A stretch of 32,572 nt of DNA from Streptomyces sp. E2N166 (GCF_003671715.1 NZ_RAIF01000012.1:1092194-1124765); one strand, 5' to 3'; shown: positions 24,541-32,398, numbered from the stretch's first letter. The notes: a model not told the origin generated them from the sequence alone. Made by a program: numbers and translations.

Positions 24541-24951
24541 ATGCCCGAAAACGAGCCCTGGGAGTACTCTCTGTACATCCCCAACGACCTCCGCGCCGTC
24601 ACCGTCAGTCGTCGCACCCTTCGCCTGATCCTCACCATGCACGGGCTGATCCGCCTCGTGGACATCGCCGAGTTGCTCGCGACGGAGTTGGTCTCCAATG
24701 CCGTGCGGCACACCAAAGGTCCGGCCGCCCTCCGTGTCCGCTGGTCGCCGCCGGGCACGCTGCGGATCGGGGCGTGGGATGCGGACCCGGAACCTCCGGA
24801 ACCGCCCGCGCCGTTCGGGCGGGTGGCGGAGTCGGAGGAAGGGCGGGGGCTGGCGCTGGTGCGGGCCTGCGCCGATGTGTGGGGGTGGCATCCGCTGGCC
24901 AGGCACGGCAACCGGGGCAAGTACGTGTGGTGCGAGCTGACCGCCGCCTGA
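24541..24951 (+). CDS. Anti-sigma-factor-like ATP-binding protein (HATPase_c, SpoIIAB/RsbW type)
   Basis: A 136-residue soluble GHKL-type protein. The N box is ATELVSNAVRHTKG (Glu49, Asn53, His56), the G1-like box WDAD at 79-82 and the G2 box GRGLALV at 101-107. RsbW/SpoIIAB proteins bind sigma factors or partner proteins and may phosphorylate antagonists. The ATG at 24541 is chosen because the core fold begins about 10 residues later; an ATG 66 bp upstream only adds a low-complexity tail. No ribosome site is strong. It stands divergent to the XRE/DUF397 pair, as in WhiJ-type and abaA-type clusters, and may be their third partner. Confidence 0.88.
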   Translation: MPENEPWEYSLYIPNDLRAVTVSRRTLRLILTMHGLIRLVDIAELLATELVSNAVRHTKGPAALRVRWSPPGTLRIGAWDADPEPPEPPAPFGRVAESEEGRGLALVRACADVWGWHPLARHGNRGKYVWCELTAA

Positions 24952-25174
24952 CCGCACCCGCAGCAACCAGCACCCCGGCAACACGAGGACACCCACCGGC
25001 CACCTGTTGGCCAAGCTCTCATCTGAGCGCACCAAGTACAACATCGGCCCACATGTTCGCGGTTGACTGCCAGAGGGAGGACCGGCCCGGGCACCCCGGA
25101 CCGGTCAGGTACGGGCGCGCGTCGCGTCCGGAGCCTCCGGCGACCGCCGGGAAGCCCGCGGGCGCTCCGCACGG

Positions 25175-25792
25175 TCAGAGCGCCGCGAACAGCCCCGCGA
25201 GGGGGGCCGGGGTGCGCGCGGGGTCCAGGGCCTCGACGAGGACACGGCCGTAGTGGATCTTCCGGCCCTTCTTGGTGCCGAGGAACCGGCGGAGCTGCTG
25301 CTGCGCGGTGCGGTCCTGCTGGGCTGGCTGGCGAAGGAAGGTCCGCAGGGGGCGCAGGTCGCCCTCCGCCTCGACCAGTTCCTTCACCCGCGTCACGCCC
25401 AGAGCGCGGATCAGCTCGTCCTCCAGGTCGGCCGCGCAGACGAAGAGACCGTCGGGCGCCGCCTCCGCCCGCTCCAGGGCGCGGACGTAGTAACCCTGCT
25501 CCCGCTCGTCACACAGTCCCGTGAGACGGAGGCCCAGGCCGGACGGTCCGAGGAGGGAGGCGAAGCGGCCGACGCTCATCGCGCCGCCCATCGAAAGGAC
25601 GCAGACCCCCTCCGCCGCGAGGTCGCGGCCGTGACGCGCGGCCAGCGCGTCGACCGCCGCCGAGTCGCTCGGTCCCTCCAGGAGGACAGCGGTACGTACC
25701 GACGCTCGCGTCGCCAACTCGTGCGCGGGGCCGCCGGGGCCGCCGGCCGCCCACGCGGTGACCGCGACCCGGAACGCCCCCATGTCCGCCAT
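25175..25792 (-). CDS. Stand-alone TOPRIM domain protein (OLD-like)
   Basis: A 205-residue protein that is essentially one TOPRIM domain, as in the nuclease half of OLD-family proteins. The first motif is VLLEGPSDSAAV (36-47), with Glu39; the second is GLCDEREQ (92-99), with Asp95 and Glu97 as metal ligands. SMGGAM (67-72) gives the glycine turn between them. The C-terminal part (KELVEAEGDLRPLRTFLRQPA, RRFLGTKKGRKIHYGRVLVEAL) resembles the OLD-type extension. The ATPase half of OLD is absent. The ATG at 25792 has GGCGGAG 9 nt upstream. Predicted activity is metal-dependent DNA cleavage or nucleotidyl transfer. The extended frame of the upstream ECF41 gene overlaps its first 284 bp. Confidence 0.85.
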   Translation of the reverse strand: MADMGAFRVAVTAWAAGGPGGPAHELATRASVRTAVLLEGPSDSAAVDALAARHGRDLAAEGVCVLSMGGAMSVGRFASLLGPSGLGLRLTGLCDEREQGYYVRALERAEAAPDGLFVCAADLEDELIRALGVTRVKELVEAEGDLRPLRTFLRQPAQQDRTAQQQLRRFLGTKKGRKIHYGRVLVEALDPARTPAPLAGLFAAL

Positions 25793-26933
25793 GGAACGAG
25801 TCTCCGCCCTGAGCGGCCGCGCCGGTAGTGATTTTCGGCGGAGCCCGGCCGGCTCGTCGGCGACGCCGCCCCACACCTCCGACCGACAAGCACCTTTTGC
25901 GGCTGCCGGACTCTGTTGGAGACCGGCGGCACCCTTCCGGATTCCGCACAGGCGGCGGGGCCGTTCGCTCAGCGGCGCAGGGGGTCTCCCTGCCCATGTG
26001 GGACAGCTTCTCGGGGTTGCGCACCGCGTACAGCCCGGTGATGAGGCCGTCGTCGAAGCGCACCGCCAGTACGGTGTCCAGCTCGCCGTCGAGCCGGAGG
26101 ATCAGCGCCGGGTGGCCATTGACCTGGGCCGGTTCCAACGAGGCCCCTGCCGCCTGCCTGACCAGTCCGCCGATCATGAGGCGGGCCACCTTCCCGGCCC
26201 CCGTGACGGGCCGCAGCACGGCCCGCTTGATGCCACCGCCGTCGCCCACGAGGACCACGTCCGGCGCGAGGACGTCGAGCAGGCCCCGCAGGTCACCCGT
26301 CACGACGGCCCGCCGGAACGCGGTGAGCGCGTCCCGTGTCTCGGCCGGGGAGACGGTCCCGCGCGGCCGCCGTGCCGCGACGTGGGCGCGTGCCCGGTGC
26401 GCGGTCTGCCGGACCGCGGCCTGGCTCTTGCCGACGGCGTCGGCGATCTCGTCGTAGCCGAGGTCGAACACCTCGCGCAGCACGAACACCGCCCGCTCGG
26501 TCGGCGCGAGCGTCTCCAGGACCAGCATCATCGCCATCGAGACACTGTGGGCCAGCTCGACGTCCTCGGCCACGTCGGGCGTCGTGAGCAGCGGCTCGGG
26601 CAGCCAGGCGCCGACATAGGACTCCTTGCGGCGGCCGAGCGCACGCAGCCGGCTCAGGGCCTGGCGCGTGGTGATCCGCACCAGGTAGGCGCGCCGGTCG
26701 CGCACCGTCGCGAGGTCCACGCCCGACCATCGCAGCCAGGTCTCCTGGAGGACGTCCTCCGCGTCGGCGGCCGAGCCGAGCATCTCGTACGCGACGGTGA
26801 GGAGCAGGTTGCGGTGCGCGACGAAGGCCTCGGTGGCGGGGTCCGTGCGTCCGCCCTCGCCGGCGTTCCGCCCGGTCGCGGTGTCCTGTCCGTGCTCGCC
26901 GTGCTGTTCGTGTTCGCCGTACTCGTCCGTCAC
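25509..26933 (-). CDS. ECF41-family sigma factor, C-terminus extended by a probable frameshift
   Basis: Sigma factor with regions 2 (about 36-103: FVAHRNLLLTVAYEMLGSAADAEDVLQETWLRW) and 4 (about 135-188: LAPTERAVFVLREVFDLGYDEIADAVGKSQAAVRQ). A SnoaL-like C-terminal domain with the ECF41 motifs DGGG (231-234) and NPEKL (306-310) follows. The GTG at 26933 has GGGAG 6 nt upstream. The frame as read gives 474 residues, but the family normally ends soon after NPEKL. After RETP (316-319) the protein becomes Arg/Pro/Gly-rich shadow sequence inside the TOPRIM gene. One extra C in the run at 25980-25984 would give ...RETPLRR and stop at 25969, about 321 residues. It is divergent from its typical CMD partner and has a consensus ECF41 promoter, so it is probably autoregulated. 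Confidence 0.85.
   Translation of the reverse strand: MTDEYGEHEQHGEHGQDTATGRNAGEGGRTDPATEAFVAHRNLLLTVAYEMLGSAADAEDVLQETWLRWSGVDLATVRDRRAYLVRITTRQALSRLRALGRRKESYVGAWLPEPLLTTPDVAEDVELAHSVSMAMMLVLETLAPTERAVFVLREVFDLGYDEIADAVGKSQAAVRQTAHRARAHVAARRPRGTVSPAETRDALTAFRRAVVTGDLRGLLDVLAPDVVLVGDGGGIKRAVLRPVTGAGKVARLMIGGLVRQAAGASLEPAQVNGHPALILRLDGELDTVLAVRFDDGLITGLYAVRNPEKLSHMGRETPCAAERTAPPPVRNPEGCRRSPTESGSRKRCLSVGGVGRRRRRAGRAPPKITTGAAAQGGDSFHGGHGGVPGRGHRVGGRRPRRPRARVGDASVGTYRCPPGGTERLGGGRRAGRASRPRPRGGGGLRPFDGRRDERRPLRLPPRTVRPGPPSHGTV
25969..25984 (-). other. Probable single-base frameshift site in the ECF41 gene
   Basis: The G5 run 25980-25984 (C5 on the coding strand) is followed by a stop (25969-25971) that is one base out of frame. 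A sixth C restores a natural end. It could be a true indel, a variable homopolymer or an assembly error. Confidence 0.6.
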
Positions 26934-26977
26934 CAGTTGCTCCCGCCCGAACGCCTCCGGAGGTCTCCTACGCACAG

Positions 26978-27004
26978 GACGCCGGTCGGCGCCGCCCTGT
27001 GACA
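26978..27004 (-). promoter_or_regulatory. ECF41-type promoter of the sigma gene
   Basis: On the minus strand TGTCACA (27004-26998), a 16-nt spacer, then CGTC (26981-26978): an exact match to the known ECF41 signature. It lies 45 nt upstream of the sigma gene start, indicating autoregulation. Confidence 0.85.
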
Positions 27005-27038
27005 CTCGTCGGCGGTGGCTCACGTCACATCGTCGCGC

Positions 27039-27065
27039 CGTCACAAGGACCGGACCGTCGGCGTC
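27039..27065 (+). promoter_or_regulatory. ECF41-type promoter of the CMD gene
   Basis: CGTCACA (27039-27045), a 16-nt spacer, CGTC (27062-27065): one change from TGTCACA-N16-CGTC. It lies about 40 nt before the CMD start, so the CMD gene is very probably the sigma factor's direct target. Confidence 0.8.
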
Positions 27066-27105
27066 TTGTGATCGCCACTGAGGCACCGAGCGTGAGGACG
27101 AGATC

Positions 27106-27594
27106 ATGGAATCCCGATTCAACCTGTTCGAGAACGAGATCGGCGGCAAGTTCGCCAAGCGGTTCGCGGGTACCGCCCTGGTGCTCCAGCAGTCGTCGCT
27201 GCCGCACTCCACGCAGGAGCTGATGTCACTGCGCGCCAGCCAGATCAACGGCTGCGGTCACTGCATCGACATGCACACCAAGGAGGCCGCGGCCGCCGGC
27301 GAGAGCGCGGTGCGGCTCCACCTGGTCGCCGCCTGGCGCGAGTCCACGGTGTTCACCGAGGCCGAGCGGGCCGCCCTGGCGCTCACCGAGGAGGGCACCC
27401 GGCTCGCCGACGCCCACCAGGGCGTGTCCGACGAGACGTGGGCCCAGGTGCGCGAGCGCTACGACGACGACCAGATCGCCGCGCTGGTCTGTCTTGTCGC
27501 CCTGATCAACGCGGCCAACCGGCTGGCCGTGATCACGCACCACAAGGGCGGCTCCTACGAGGCGGGGATGTTCAAGGCCGCGCTCGACCACTGA
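27106..27594 (+). CDS. Carboxymuconolactone decarboxylase/AhpD-like protein
   Basis: A 162-residue CMD-family protein. The active motif is ASQINGCGHCIDMHTKEA, with Cys50, Cys53 and His57 as in AhpD-type peroxidase/disulfide reductases. The family makes small oligomers that reduce peroxides or act on lactones. The C-terminal half (QIAALVCLVALINAANRLAVITHH) completes the fold. The ATG at 27106 has GAGGACGAG upstream. ECF41 sigma factors are classically linked to COE genes (carboxymuconolactone decarboxylase, oxidoreductase or epimerase). This gene is divergent from the sigma gene, 172 bp away, with a matching promoter. Its redox substrate is unknown. Confidence 0.93.
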   Translation: MESRFNLFENEIGGKFAKRFAGTALVLQQSSLPHSTQELMSLRASQINGCGHCIDMHTKEAAAAGESAVRLHLVAAWRESTVFTEAERAALALTEEGTRLADAHQGVSDETWAQVRERYDDDQIAALVCLVALINAANRLAVITHHKGGSYEAGMFKAALDH

Positions 27595-27614
27595 GCCGGC
27601 CGGCCACCGCTTCC

Positions 27615-27650
27615 GGCCCGGTCCGGGGCCCTCCCGTCCCGGGCCGGGCC
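27615..27650 (+). terminator. Terminator after the CMD gene
   Basis: Arms GGCCCGGTCCGG (27615-27626) and CCGGGCCGGGCC (27639-27650): a 12-bp stem with one G-U pair and a 12-nt loop, 20 bp beyond the stop. It separates the ECF41/CMD unit from the ribose operon. Confidence 0.65.
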
Positions 27651-27727
27651 GCCGCGTGTCCGGCCCGGGGGCGGGAGGCTCTCGGTCACGATTGGGTTGC
27701 GGCCCTTGCTCCCTCTCTTGCCATCCG

Positions 27728-27767
27728 TCCGTGTAATCGATTCCAATCCTCCGTGTAATCGATTCCA
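27728..27767. promoter_or_regulatory. Twin LacI-type operator of the ribose operon
   Basis: An exact 18-bp direct repeat at 27728-27745 and 27750-27767, period 22 bp (two helical turns). Each contains the near-palindrome TGTAATCGATTCCA with a central CG, typical of LacI-family operators. The second copy ends just before the ribosome site of rbsR, so a bound repressor would also block initiation. Probably bound by RbsR. Confidence 0.8.
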
Positions 27768-27785
27768 CGAGGAGGTGGAACGGCG

Positions 27786-28832
27786 ATGGCGAGTATCGGC
27801 ATCAAGGACGTCGCCGCCGAGGCGGGCGTCTCCGTCGCGACGGTCTCGCGCGCGCTCAACGGCCACCCGTCGGTCAGCCCCGCCGCACGCGAGCGTGTGC
27901 TGGCCGCCGTCGAGACGCTGGGCTACCGCCCGAACGCCGTCGCCCGGTCGCTGCGCACCGACCAGACCCGCACCCTCGGCCTGGTCATCAGCGACGTCAT
28001 GAACCCGTACTTCACCGAACTGGCCCGGTCCGTCGAGGAGGAGGCCCGCGCGCTCGGCTACAGCGTCATCATCGGCAACGCCGACGAGCGGCCCGATCTC
28101 CAGGACCACCACGTCACGACGCTGCTGGACCGGCGTATCGACGGGCTGCTCGTCTCCCCCACCGACGGCGGCTCCCCGCGGATGCTGGACGCCGCGCGGG
28201 CCGGGACGCCGATGGTCTTCGTCGACCGGTGGATTCCGGGCGTGGACGTGCCCGTCGTCCGGTCGGACGGGCGGGCCGCCGTACGGGACCTCGTGGCGCA
28301 TCTGTACGGCCTCGGGCACCGGCGGCTCGCCATCATCGCCGGGCCCGCCGCCACCACGACCGGACGCGAACGCGTCGACGCCTTCCGCGAGGCGCTCGGC
28401 GCGTACGGGCTCCCCCTGCCCGACGCCTACATCGGCCAGGGCGACTTCCAGGCCGACAGCGGGCGCCGGGTCACCGAGGGCTTCCTCGACCTGCCCGAGC
28501 CGCCCGAGGTCGTCTTCGCCGCCGACAACCTGATGGCGCTCGGCGCCCTGGACGCCGTACGCGCGCGCGGGCTGCGGGTCCCCGAGGACATCGCGCTCGC
28601 CGCGTTCGACGACATCCGCTGGTTCGTGCACACCGATCCGCCCGTCACCGCGATCGCCCAGCCCACGGGCGACCTCGGGCGGGCCGCCGTGCGCGCGCTG
28701 GTCGACCGCATCGGGGGCCGGCCCGGCGAGTCCGTCACCCTCCCGGCGCGGCTGGTCGTCCGCCGCTCCTGCGGTGAGGCGGCCCCCCAGGAAACCCCGT
28801 CCCCGTCCCCCGTACGAAGGAGTACGCCGTGA
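27786..28832 (+). CDS. rbsR: LacI-family repressor, probably RbsR
   Basis: A 348-residue repressor with N-terminal LacI HTH (IGIKDVAAEAGVSVATVSRALNG, 4-26), hinge helix (YRPNAVARSLRTDQT, about 47-61) and a periplasmic-binding-like effector domain (LGLVISDVMNPYFTELARSVEEEA, IDGLLVSPTDGG, VFVDRWIPG, FAADNLMALGAL, AAFDDIRWF). The ATG at 27786 follows a strong GAGGAGGTGG. It heads the ribose operon and its stop overlaps the rbsA start by 3 bp. Twin operators lie immediately upstream, so it very probably represses itself and the transport genes, with a ribose-related sugar as inducer. The tail PSPSPVRRS is low-complexity. The rbsR name rests on the operon contents. Confidence 0.9.
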   Translation: MASIGIKDVAAEAGVSVATVSRALNGHPSVSPAARERVLAAVETLGYRPNAVARSLRTDQTRTLGLVISDVMNPYFTELARSVEEEARALGYSVIIGNADERPDLQDHHVTTLLDRRIDGLLVSPTDGGSPRMLDAARAGTPMVFVDRWIPGVDVPVVRSDGRAAVRDLVAHLYGLGHRRLAIIAGPAATTTGRERVDAFREALGAYGLPLPDAYIGQGDFQADSGRRVTEGFLDLPEPPEVVFAADNLMALGALDAVRARGLRVPEDIALAAFDDIRWFVHTDPPVTAIAQPTGDLGRAAVRALVDRIGGRPGESVTLPARLVVRRSCGEAAPQETPSPSPVRRSTP

Positions 28833-30364
28833 GCAGCCGCAGTCCGGACGAGTTGCTGCGCATCGAGGGCATCCGCAAGACCTTCCCCGGTGTGGTCGCG
28901 CTCGACAGCGTCGACTTCGACCTTCGCCGGGGCGAGGTGCACGTGCTCCTCGGTGAGAACGGCGCGGGCAAGAGCACGCTCATCAAGATGCTCTCCGGCG
29001 CCTACACGCCCGACGCCGGGCGGATCCTGGCCGGTGGCGAGGAGGTGCGCATCCACGGTGCGCAGGACTCCGAGCGCCTCGGGATCGCCACCATCTACCA
29101 GGAGTTCAACCTCGTCCCCGATCTGACGGTCGCCGAGAACATCTTCCTGGGGCGCCAGCCGCGCCGCCTGGGGATGATCGACCGGAAGAAGATGGAGGCG
29201 GACGCCGAAGTACTGCTGAAGCGGGTGGGGGTCAAGGTGTCTCCCCGCGCGCGGGTGCGTGAACTCGGCATCGCCCGGCTCCAGATGGTGGAGATCGCCA
29301 AGGCGCTCAGCCTGGACGCGCGCGTGCTCATCATGGACGAGCCGACCGCCGTGCTGACCTCCGAGGAGGTCGACAAGCTGTTCGCCATCGTGCGGCGGCT
29401 GCGCGAGGACGGCGTCGGGATCGTCTTCATCACCCACCACCTGGAGGAGATCGCCGCCCTCGGCGACCGGGTCACCGTCATCCGGGACGGACGCAGTGTC
29501 GGGCAGGTGCCCGCCGCCACGCCCGAGGACGAGCTGGTGCGGCTCATGGTCGGGCGGTCGATCGAGCAGCAGTACCCGCGCGAACGCGCCGCAGCCGGTG
29601 AGGCGTTGCTCGAGGTGAAGGGGCTGACGCGGGACGGCGTCTTCCACGACGTCGGCTTCGAGGTGCGCGCCGGTGAGGTCGTCGGCATCGCGGGCCTCGT
29701 CGGCGCCGGGCGGACCGAGGTCGTCCGGGCCGTCTTCGGCGCCGATCCGTACGACGCGGGGGCCGTGCACGTCGCGGGTGCGCCCCTGCGGCGGCACGAC
29801 GTCAACGCCGCCATGGCCGCCGGGATCGGTCTCGTGCCCGAGGACCGCAAGGGCCAGGGGCTCGTGCTCGACGCCTCCGTCGAGGAGAACCTCGGGTTGG
29901 TGACGCTGAAGTCGTCCGCACGCGCGGGGCTCGTCGACCTCAAGGCGCAGCACGCGGCGGCCGAGCGGATCGCCGGACAGCTCGGTGTGCGGATGGCCGG
30001 ACTCGGGCAGCACGTGCGGACCCTGTCCGGCGGCAACCAGCAGAAGGTCGTCATCGGCAAGTGGCTGCTGGCCAACACCAAGGTGCTCATTCTCGACGAG
30101 CCGACGCGCGGCATCGACGTCGGCGCCAAGGTCGAGATCTACCAGCTGATCAACGAACTGACGGCCGCCGGTGCCGCCGTACTCATGATCTCCAGCGACC
30201 TGCCCGAGGTGCTCGGCATGAGCGACCGGGTGGTCGTCATGGCCCAGGGACGGGTCGCCGGTGAACTCCCCGCCGAGCGGGCCACCCAGGATGCCGTCAT
30301 GGCGCTGGCCGTCAGCACCCCCCACACTAACGGAACCGGAACGGAGGCCTCCCGTGGCCACTGA
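28829..30364 (+). CDS. rbsA: Ribose ABC transporter ATPase (duplicated domains)
   Basis: A 511-residue sugar-import ATPase of the RbsA/XylG/MglA type with two ABC domains. In domain 1, Walker A is GENGAGKST (42-50) and Walker B VLIMDEPT (166-173); the signature position reads ELGIARLQM (145-153), diverged from LSxGQ. In domain 2, Walker A is GLVGAGRT (289-296, Lys replaced by Arg), the signature LSGGNQQ (399-405) and Walker B LILDEPT (420-426). This asymmetry is normal for the family. The GTG at 28829 has AAGGAG 6 nt upstream and overlaps the rbsR stop. It overlaps the next gene by 11 bp, so the three are translationally coupled. Confidence 0.95.
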   Translation: MSSRSPDELLRIEGIRKTFPGVVALDSVDFDLRRGEVHVLLGENGAGKSTLIKMLSGAYTPDAGRILAGGEEVRIHGAQDSERLGIATIYQEFNLVPDLTVAENIFLGRQPRRLGMIDRKKMEADAEVLLKRVGVKVSPRARVRELGIARLQMVEIAKALSLDARVLIMDEPTAVLTSEEVDKLFAIVRRLREDGVGIVFITHHLEEIAALGDRVTVIRDGRSVGQVPAATPEDELVRLMVGRSIEQQYPRERAAAGEALLEVKGLTRDGVFHDVGFEVRAGEVVGIAGLVGAGRTEVVRAVFGADPYDAGAVHVAGAPLRRHDVNAAMAAGIGLVPEDRKGQGLVLDASVEENLGLVTLKSSARAGLVDLKAQHAAAERIAGQLGVRMAGLGQHVRTLSGGNQQKVVIGKWLLANTKVLILDEPTRGIDVGAKVEIYQLINELTAAGAAVLMISSDLPEVLGMSDRVVVMAQGRVAGELPAERATQDAVMALAVSTPHTNGTGTEASRGH

Positions 30365-32306
30365 CACGCTCAAGAGCAAGCCGGGCGCGCAGGGCGCCAC
30401 GGGCGGTCTGCGCCGCCTGCTGCTCGACAACGGCGCGCTGACCGCGCTGATCGTCCTCGTCGTCGCCATGTCGGCGCTGTCCGGGGACTTCCTGACCGCC
30501 GACAACCTGCTGAACGTCGGCGTCCAGGCCGCCGTCACCGCGATCCTCGCCTTCGGCGTCACCTTCGTCATCGTCTCCGCCGGCATCGACCTGTCGGTCG
30601 GCTCGGTCGCCGCGCTGTCGGCCACCGTGCTGGCGTGGAGCGCCACCGAGGCCGGGATACCGGTCGTGCTCGCGGTGCTGCTGTCCGTCGCGACGGGCAT
30701 CGCGTGCGGCCTGGTGAACGGTTTCCTGATCTCGTACGGGAAGCTGCCGCCGTTCATCGCGACGCTCGCCATGCTGTCGGTGGGGCGCGGTCTGTCGCTC
30801 GTCATCTCGCAGGGCTCGCCGATCGCCTTCCCCGACTCCGTCTCCCACCTCGGTGACACGCTCGGCGGATGGCTGCCGGTGCCGGTGCTCGTGATGATCG
30901 TGATGGGGCTGATCACGGCGTTCGTCCTCGGGCGTACCTACATCGGCCGCTCCATGTACGCCATCGGCGGCAACGAGGAGGCCGCGCGCCTGTCCGGACT
31001 GCGGGTGAAGCGGCAGAAGCTCGCCATCTACGCCTTCTCCGGCCTGTTCGCCGCCGCCGCGGGCATCGTGCTCGCCTCCCGGCTCTCCTCCGCGCAGCCG
31101 CAGGCCGCGCAGGGCTACGAGCTGGACGCCATCGCGGCCGTCGTCATCGGCGGCGCCTCGCTCGCGGGCGGCACCGGGAAGGCGTCGGGCACGCTGATCG
31201 GCGCGCTGATCCTCGCGGTGCTGCGCAACGGCCTCAACCTGCTGTCCGTCTCCGCGTTCTGGCAGCAGGTCGTCATCGGTGTCGTCATCGCGCTGGCGGT
31301 GCTGCTGGACACCCTGCGGCGCAAGGCCGGGGCGACCACGCCCGCGGCCGGGGCCGGCGGGGGCGGCAAGGGCAAGCAGGCACTGACGTACGTGATCGCG
31401 GCGGTCGTGGCCGTGGCCGTCGTGGGCGCGACCTCGCTGCTGCACAACGACTCCTCGGCCGGCCGGACGCAGAAGGTCGGTCTGTCGCTGTCCACGCTCA
31501 ACAACCCGTTCTTCGTGCAGATCAGGGACGGAGCGGAGGAACAGGCGAAGAGGCTGGGCGTGGACCTGACGGTCACCGACGCGCAGAACGACGCCTCGCA
31601 GCAGGCCAACCAGTTGCAGAACTTCACCAGCGAGGGCCTGTCCTCGATCATCGTCAACCCGGTGGACTCCGACGCCGCGGGCCCCTCGGTGCGCTCGGCG
31701 AACAAGGACGACATTCCCGTCATCGCCGTGGACCGCGGCGTCAACGACGCGAAGACGGCCGCGCTGGTCGCCTCCGACAACGTCGAGGGCGGTGAGCTGG
31801 GCGCCAAGGCGCTCGCCGAGAAGCTCGGCGGCAAGGGCACGATCGTCATCCTCCAGGGCCAGGCCGGCACCTCCGCCAGCCGGGAGCGCGGGGCGGGCTT
31901 CGCGGCCGGCCTGAAGGAGTACCCGGGTATCGAGGTCGTCGCCAAGCAGCCCGCGGACTTCGACCGCACCAAGGGCCTGGACGTGATGACCAACCTGCTC
32001 CAGGCGCACCCCGACATCGACGGCGTCTTCGCGGAGAACGACGAGATGGCGCTCGGCGCGATCAAGGCGCTGGGTTCCAAGGCCGGCGAGTCCGTGCAGG
32101 TCGTCGGCTTCGACGGCACCCCGGACGGGCTGAAGGCGGTGCGGGAGGGCACGTTGTTCGCCTCTGTCGCGCAGCAGCCGAGGGAACTGGGCAGGATCGC
32201 GGTCGAGAACGCGTTGCGCGCCGCCGACGGCAAGAAGGTGGAGAGGATGGTGAAGGTGCCGGTGAAGGTGGTCACCAAGGAGAACGTGGCCGGCTTCGAG
32301 GGCTGA
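30354..32306 (+). CDS. rbsCB: Ribose permease fused to ribose-binding protein
   Basis: A 650-residue two-part protein. Residues 20-325 are an RbsC-type permease with multiple membrane segments and motifs GVTFVIVSAGIDLSVGS, GGNEEAARLSGL and IGGASLAGGTGKASGT. A Gly-rich linker (327-341) leads to one more membrane segment (344-363) and a ribose-binding protein (about 370-650). In the latter, STLNNPFF (380-387), NPVDSDA, DRG (Asp460, Arg461), AGTSASRERG, ENDEMA, GFDGTPDG (Asp587) and AQQP match the ribose-contacting segments of E. coli RbsB. The binding domain is thus tethered outside rather than free. The GTG at 30354 has GGAGG upstream. S. coelicolor has an equivalent bifunctional protein. Confidence 0.95.
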   Translation: MATDTLKSKPGAQGATGGLRRLLLDNGALTALIVLVVAMSALSGDFLTADNLLNVGVQAAVTAILAFGVTFVIVSAGIDLSVGSVAALSATVLAWSATEAGIPVVLAVLLSVATGIACGLVNGFLISYGKLPPFIATLAMLSVGRGLSLVISQGSPIAFPDSVSHLGDTLGGWLPVPVLVMIVMGLITAFVLGRTYIGRSMYAIGGNEEAARLSGLRVKRQKLAIYAFSGLFAAAAGIVLASRLSSAQPQAAQGYELDAIAAVVIGGASLAGGTGKASGTLIGALILAVLRNGLNLLSVSAFWQQVVIGVVIALAVLLDTLRRKAGATTPAAGAGGGGKGKQALTYVIAAVVAVAVVGATSLLHNDSSAGRTQKVGLSLSTLNNPFFVQIRDGAEEQAKRLGVDLTVTDAQNDASQQANQLQNFTSEGLSSIIVNPVDSDAAGPSVRSANKDDIPVIAVDRGVNDAKTAALVASDNVEGGELGAKALAEKLGGKGTIVILQGQAGTSASRERGAGFAAGLKEYPGIEVVAKQPADFDRTKGLDVMTNLLQAHPDIDGVFAENDEMALGAIKALGSKAGESVQVVGFDGTPDGLKAVREGTLFASVAQQPRELGRIAVENALRAADGKKVERMVKVPVKVVTKENVAGFEG

Positions 32307-32326
32307 CAGGGCGCACGGCGGTGCAC

Positions 32327-32355
32327 GGGCGGGCGGTCACGACGACCGCCCGCCC
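32327..32355 (+). terminator. Hairpin between rbsCB and rbsK
   Basis: Perfect 12-bp stem GGGCGGGCGGTC (32327-32338) and GACCGCCCGCCC (32344-32355), loop ACGAC. It begins 20 bp after the rbsCB stop, so it would end or attenuate transcription before rbsK. Confidence 0.75.
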
Positions 32356-32364
32356 GCCTCACGC

Positions 32365-32398
32365 GGATTCACGGATTCACGGATTCACACGGATTCAC
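32365..32398 (+). repeat. 8-bp tandem repeat GGATTCAC before rbsK
   Basis: Four copies of GGATTCAC (32365, 32373, 32381, 32391; the first three contiguous), then variants TGATTCAT and GATTCATG, the last containing the rbsK start codon. A slippage-prone leader just upstream of the ribosome site. Confidence 0.8.
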
